From the NCBI GenBank assembly GCA_946803715.1, contig CAMPET010000211.1, positions 75,626 to 95,151 of the forward strand: a stretch of DNA of 19,526 bases, given 5' to 3'. A program made the translations under genes and the position numbers. Every line of letters starts with the position of its first letter. The stretch's first letter is position 1. The stretch comes from Beroe ovata (lineage: Eukaryota; Ctenophora; Nuda; Beroida; Beroidae). Shown here piece after piece: positions 16,701 through 19,526 of the stretch. The notes under the pieces were generated by a model. The model saw only the letters and a program-made list of their open reading frames with translations, was not told the DNA's origin and searched no databases.

Positions 16701-19473
16701 AGTTGTCATTTACTCTCAGGTACACATAATGAAACTCCTAGAACTCCAAGTTTATCCTCTCCACTCCTCTCTACAACAAAGACAGCGATTCAAGTTCCTG
16801 GAGAAGTTCAAGGCGACGGACAACGCCGCTTTGGTGCGTATTGTTCTATCTGAGAATTGGATATACTTAGTCTGAACCATGCAGCTTAACTCAACTTTCT
16901 GTATAATAAGTATTAAGTAATATAGTTCTAGTCCTTGTTCTATCGTAGTGATTGATTGCTTTTGTCTGGAGAACGCTATTGTGTATCGCAGCTTTATGTT
17001 ATAGTGACCGTGTCTGGTAGTTTTTTGTGTGTGGCCGATTTCATATTTTCTAACATTGATGTCCGGCACCACTGAAATAGGTACATTTCAGTACATCAAT
17101 GCAAGACTGCTGTAGCACAATATCACATACCCCCTCACCTCAGATCTGTATTGACACCACCTCACCTCAGTTCTGTACTGACATCACCACAGATCTGTTC
17201 TGACCCCACCCCACCTCAGATCTGTACTGACATCACCACAGATCTGTACTGACATCACCTCTGATATGCACTGACACCACCCCACCTCNAGATCTGTACT
17301 GACACCACCTCACCTCAGATCTGTACTGACATCGCAGCTCGTGGTCTTGACATTCCTGAGGTGGACACAGTGGTCCATTACCAACTGCCAGCCACGAGGG
17401 AAGCCTACATCCACAGATCGGGGAGGACGGCCCGTGCTGACAACCCTGGTCTCAGTATTGCTGTGGTCGGACCAAAGGTGTGTGTGTGTGTGTGTAGGTG
17501 TGTGTGTACTGTGTATGTGCCTACTGCCTGTGTGTGTGCCTGGGCCCTGGTTTTGTAAATGTCTGAAACAAAATTAATCCTCCTCTCAGGATTTCAAATC
17601 GTACAAGAAAGTAGCATCTCAGATGACGGAATTCCCGATAGAGTTAACTCGACTTCGTGTTCTACGGCCACCTTTACAACAAGCTCGCAAGATTTTCAAG
17701 ATAGAGCGGTTACAGACAAGGTGATAAAATTTTTTAACAAATTTTCCATATTTCATATGCATATTTCATATGCATTCGTGTTCAAGTCTTGAAAAAATCA
17801 ATTCCTCAGACGTCAGCATGAAATTCCGATGATAGTTACCGACGTTAATATGTTAAGAGCAACACATACACACACACATTTAGCGATAAGCGACCAATAT
17901 AGCAGGGGGGGGTAAGGCAAACTTTGGCAAAGAATTCCCCCGCCCCATAGCACATTGTGAAACGTAGGATTCATACAAATAAACAATTTAGCGGAGAAAG
18001 AATTCTTGATGTTGTTACTCTGAGAGAGAGAGAGAACTGTGAAACCCCCTGACGACTGGTTAGGGTGGTTATAGTTCATTGCTGGAGTAGGAGCATGACG
18101 TGGTCCCTGAGACTGGTAATCTTACTTCTAACCCAGTTCCTGTACTGAGTCATTCTACTGTAGTATATAATCGGGTTTACCGAGCTATTCAAACATATCA
18201 GCGTCATGTTGATCGGAATTAGGTAATTCTTGACAAACGGTCGGTCCTCAGGCAGCATGAACTCCGCCATGAACTCCCGTGCGGTAATGTTCGCTGTCAC
18301 GATCTCCTTCCTGCTCTCCAGCACAGTGGTCAGCGCTGCTATCATGCCCAGAGCAAAGGGCAAGTTAAACACGATGTACACCAGAGTTAGTGCCGTCACT
18401 GTTTTAGCTGCTTCCTTCCGTCTCTTGATAACCAGACTAACCGATCTCGTGACCTGTTTCCGGAGAATAGCGAGGGAGGTTAGGAACGACAGGATGATGG
18501 GGAATATGGAGAACGCAGGGATGAAGTTCATGGGTATCATGAGGAGGAAGAGCACCTTGTAGAACTGTGTAGCTGTGACAGGTTGGTCCAGGTCAGAAGT
18601 GGAGAATTGGCTGATTTGGCAGGATAACCAGTCCGGTTCATACTTTGTGTAGAGTATGTCCCCGGTGATAAGGGAGAAGTAAAATGAGGTCAGGATGAAG
18701 AGAACAGATGCGGGGAGGATGTAGGATAGCGGGACACATGGCGTGAAGTAGGGGCACATGATTACAATGAGACGTGACACACTGAGCATACCGATCAGGA
18801 ACACTGTCATCTGGGGCACAGTGGCCCAAGCGAGTGACCAGGTGGCACAGAGACCGCTATGCGATGCCAGCAAGCCGTCTCTGTCGGCTGACATGGTTGC
18901 ATCAATGAAGGGAAACAGGGTGGCACAGATCAGGAAGTCTGCGAGTGTTACCAGTGTGTACAGATACTTGAAGTAGAGCGCCTTCCTGTTAACAGTTGAC
19001 CTATGTAGGAAGTGTAGGAAGCTGACACCGTTCCCCACAGCTCCGGTCACTGACACCACTACCAGGAGACACCCGAGTGTCGTGTCAATTCCCACTATAT
19101 ACCCAGACATACCTGACAACAGTACTCAATTAGTTTCCCATTAGTTTTCATCCACTTCTACGTGAATTTATACACGTAAACCCGCACACAAGCATAAACA
19201 CACATCATACACCCTGCTGTACAAGAGCCAGGGCCACACAACACACGCACACACACACGGGCTGATCTCGGTATATTCGAATACTGAATTAGTTATTGTC
19301 AGGCCTGAAAAGAAGGAAGCCAAGTTAGTCGCACTTGCTAAAGAAGCTGATTTAGAGGCTGAGGTAGAAGATGTGGGTGCCATCACTAACACAAAGCGTG
19401 AAGTGAAAGTGATGAAGCAACAGCTGAAGTCACTTCTCTCACAACCAGTGCTAGATCCGCTAAACAGCGTGAG
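13789..19473 (+). CDS. DDX24: DDX24/Mak5-type DEAD-box RNA helicase, 11 exons, 3' end missing
   Basis: DDX24 (yeast Mak5) is a nucleolar ATP-dependent RNA helicase for large-subunit ribosome assembly. Frame-consistent GT-AG exons: 13789-13936, 14149-14258, 14401-15153, 15295-15435, 15547-15761, 15942-16066, 16204-16472, 16720-16833, 17319-17477, 17590-17720, 19303-19473. They give about 778 residues with the gene continuing beyond the window. A basic N-terminus and WSSVNIENE (near 60) lead into a Lys/Glu-rich coiled-coil-like region and SETVSQT repeats. Helicase motifs are all intact: Q motif NPTPIQ (319-324), AAETGSGKT (342-350), PTREL (377-381), TPGR in exon 5, DEAD (452-455), SAT (485-487), LVFANS (motif IV, 575-580), [12 protein letters not shown] (motif V, 627-638), HRSGRTAR (657-664). 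The C-terminal [15 protein letters not shown] matches the DDX24 tail. A Lys-rich insert follows SAT, as in DDX24. The segment between motifs I and Ia is short, lacking the long insert of human DDX24. Exon 1's donor (AGAG/GTTCGT) is the least certain join. Confidence 0.92.
14785..14895 (+). repeat. 21-bp coding tandem repeat (SETVSQT) in DDX24 exon 3
   Basis: About five in-frame units of 21 bases encode SETVSQT or SETVSQI, preceded by a diverged unit ([10 protein letters not shown]). The region is predicted to be disordered and Ser/Thr-rich. It lies between the coiled-coil-like segment and the helicase core. Frame is preserved by the multiple-of-three unit. Confidence 0.9.
15436..15530 (+). 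repeat. GTGTGTACTGTGT repeat at the DDX24 intron 4 donor
   Basis: Immediately after the exon 4 donor (GTAGGTGGG) the intron is a degenerate array of GTGTGTACT/GTGTATACT units. The whole intron is only 111 bases. A similar TG run follows the exon 9 donor at 17478. Confidence 0.85.
16076..16185 (+). repeat. (CA)-rich tract filling DDX24 intron 6
   Basis: Most of the 137-base intron 6 (16067-16203) consists of imperfect CA/CACG repeats. It begins GTGAGGACGCAGACAC and ends at the acceptor CCCTCTCACAG. The poly Thr-His frames across it are not coding. Confidence 0.9.
16467..16590 (+). repeat. 30-bp minisatellite that copies the DDX24 exon 7 donor
   Basis: AACTTG/GTAAGAG, the end of exon 7 and its donor (16467-16479), recurs as AACTTGGTAAGG at 16510, AACTTGGTGAGG at 16540 and TACTCGGTGAGG at 16570. 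The last three are exactly 30 bases apart. Each unit also contains a GTAAGT- or GTGAGT-like string. The array therefore offers several decoy 5' splice sites within the first 110 bases of intron 7. Confidence 0.88.
17131..17333 (+). repeat. 22/27-bp minisatellite that copies the DDX24 exon 9 acceptor
   Basis: Units begin with ATCTGTACTGAC (or close variants) at 17144, 17171, 17193, 17220, 17242, 17264, 17292 and 17319, spaced 27, 22, 27, 22, 22, 28 and 27. The final unit is the real exon 9 start, CCTCAG/ATCTGTACTGACATC, which encodes ICTDI of helicase motif V. Most upstream units keep an AG directly before the repeated codons. An N at 17289 probably accounts for the 28. Confidence 0.9.
17721..18075 (+). 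other. 5' part of DDX24 intron 10, beyond the GPCR 3' end
   Basis: Non-coding. It contains TTTCATATGCATATTTCATATGCAT (two adjoining copies of a 12-base unit near 17750), a CA run at about 17866-17878, a G7 homopolymer near 17907 and a GA run near 18021-18034. It would include the 3' UTR of the antisense GPCR, but no clear polyadenylation signal was identified. Confidence 0.6.
18076..19110 (-). CDS. Orphan class A (rhodopsin-like) GPCR, single exon, nested in DDX24
   Basis: The 344-residue protein has seven hydrophobic segments and class A landmarks. TM1 GAVGN has N27; TM2 LADF has D58. C88 before TM3 and C164 in the second extracellular loop can form the usual disulfide. TM7 has [10 protein letters not shown] (NPxxY, 312-316), followed by a basic helix-8-like tail. 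Deviations: DRY at the end of TM3 is S112-R113-L114, and the TM6 CWxP is FNLP (248-251). The N-terminus before TM1 is very short and has no signal peptide. The ATG at 19110 is chosen because the frame further upstream has no ATG; an AG lies two bases before it. Ligand and subfamily are not recognised; peptide or lineage-specific chemosensory receptors are both possible. It lies wholly inside DDX24 intron 10 on the opposite strand. Confidence 0.9.
   Translation of the reverse strand: MSGYIVGIDTTLGCLLVVVSVTGAVGNGVSFLHFLHRSTVNRKALYFKYLYTLVTLADFLICATLFPFIDATMSADRDGLLASHSGLCATWSLAWATVPQMTVFLIGMLSVSRLIVIMCPYFTPCVPLSYILPASVLFILTSFYFSLITGDILYTKYEPDWLSCQISQFSTSDLDQPVTATQFYKVLFLLMIPMNFIPAFSIFPIILSFLTSLAILRKQVTRSVSLVIKRRKEAAKTVTALTLVYIVFNLPFALGMIAALTTVLESRKEIVTANITAREFMAEFMLPEDRPFVKNYLIPINMTLICLNSSVNPIIYYSRMTQYRNWVRSKITSLRDHVMLLLQQ
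19113..19114 (-). other. 3' splice acceptor two bases before the GPCR ATG
   Basis: On the minus strand CTAATTGAGTACTGTTGTCAG (branch-like CTAAT plus tract and AG) is followed by GT and the ATG. Only about 190 bases lie between it and DDX24 exon 11. Any cis-spliced first exon would overlap or cross the host gene's coding exon. Confidence 0.6.
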
Positions 19474-19489
19474 GTAACTATCACATGGG

Positions 19490-19494
19490 GGTTG

Positions 19495-19526
<32 letters not shown>
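19490..19526 (+). repeat. (GT)n microsatellite in DDX24 intron 11
   Basis: A GT run starts about 20 bases after the exon 11 donor (GAG/GTAACT at 19474) and runs to the window edge. Its length is unknown. Confidence 0.95.

Noticed and set aside
4002-17289. Biological meaning of the single N bases at 4002, 7058 and 17289
   Set aside because: All three fall in repeats (MITE core, element copy 1, minisatellite) and are best explained as assembly or base-calling ambiguity.
17131-17333. CRISPR-like array (regular repeats)
   Set aside because: It has no unique spacers. It is a direct tandem minisatellite in an animal intron.

Overview
The window is from an animal nuclear genome. Its genes have spliceosomal GT-AG introns. 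It carries mitofilin/MIC60, gamma-tubulin complex protein 4, a mitoNEET-type CISD protein, three copies of ribosomal protein uS15 (RPS13), the nucleolar helicase DDX24 and a rhodopsin-class GPCR. Long (CA)n/(TG)n microsatellites, minisatellites and interspersed repeats separate or interrupt them. The species cannot be fixed from the sequence. Divergent proteins, a nested gene and the splice-acceptor pattern below would fit a ctenophore or another early-branching or trans-splicing animal lineage; this is inference.

Layout. Minus strand, left: GCP4 (intronless, 3676 to 1772) is followed about 230 bases later by MIC60 (1546/1531 leftward, running off the left edge). About 1.7 kb of repeat-rich spacer (3677-5411) separates them from the plus-strand genes. 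It holds a 117-bp MITE-like element with 6-bp target duplications, a near-perfect 81-bp palindrome and a GC-rich block. Plus strand: CISD (5412-9844, three exons) has a 4-kb second intron containing two diverged direct copies of an unknown element. Next come three RPS13 genes (10424-11084, 11265-12749, 12941-13628) and DDX24 (11 exons from 13789, leaving the right edge at 19473 or later). A single-exon GPCR (19110 to 18076) lies antisense inside DDX24 intron 10.

How they fit together. Every gene start in the window has a 3' splice acceptor (AG, usually with a pyrimidine tract) 1 to 21 bases before the ATG. The same-strand genes RPS13-A, -B, -C and DDX24 are only 160-191 bases apart, as are GCP4 and MIC60 (226-241). 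This is the layout expected of polycistronic transcripts resolved by spliced-leader trans-splicing, and it is the main hypothesis from this window. RPS13 and DDX24 both serve ribosome production. MIC60 and CISD are both mitochondrial-type membrane proteins.

Other points: the RPS13 copies have near-identical 3' halves, introns included, but two different first-intron positions. Two DDX24 introns contain minisatellites that copy the adjoining splice site. Both copies of the CISD intron element carry a hairpin whose loop matches the replication-origin loop of geminivirus-like CRESS DNA replicons.
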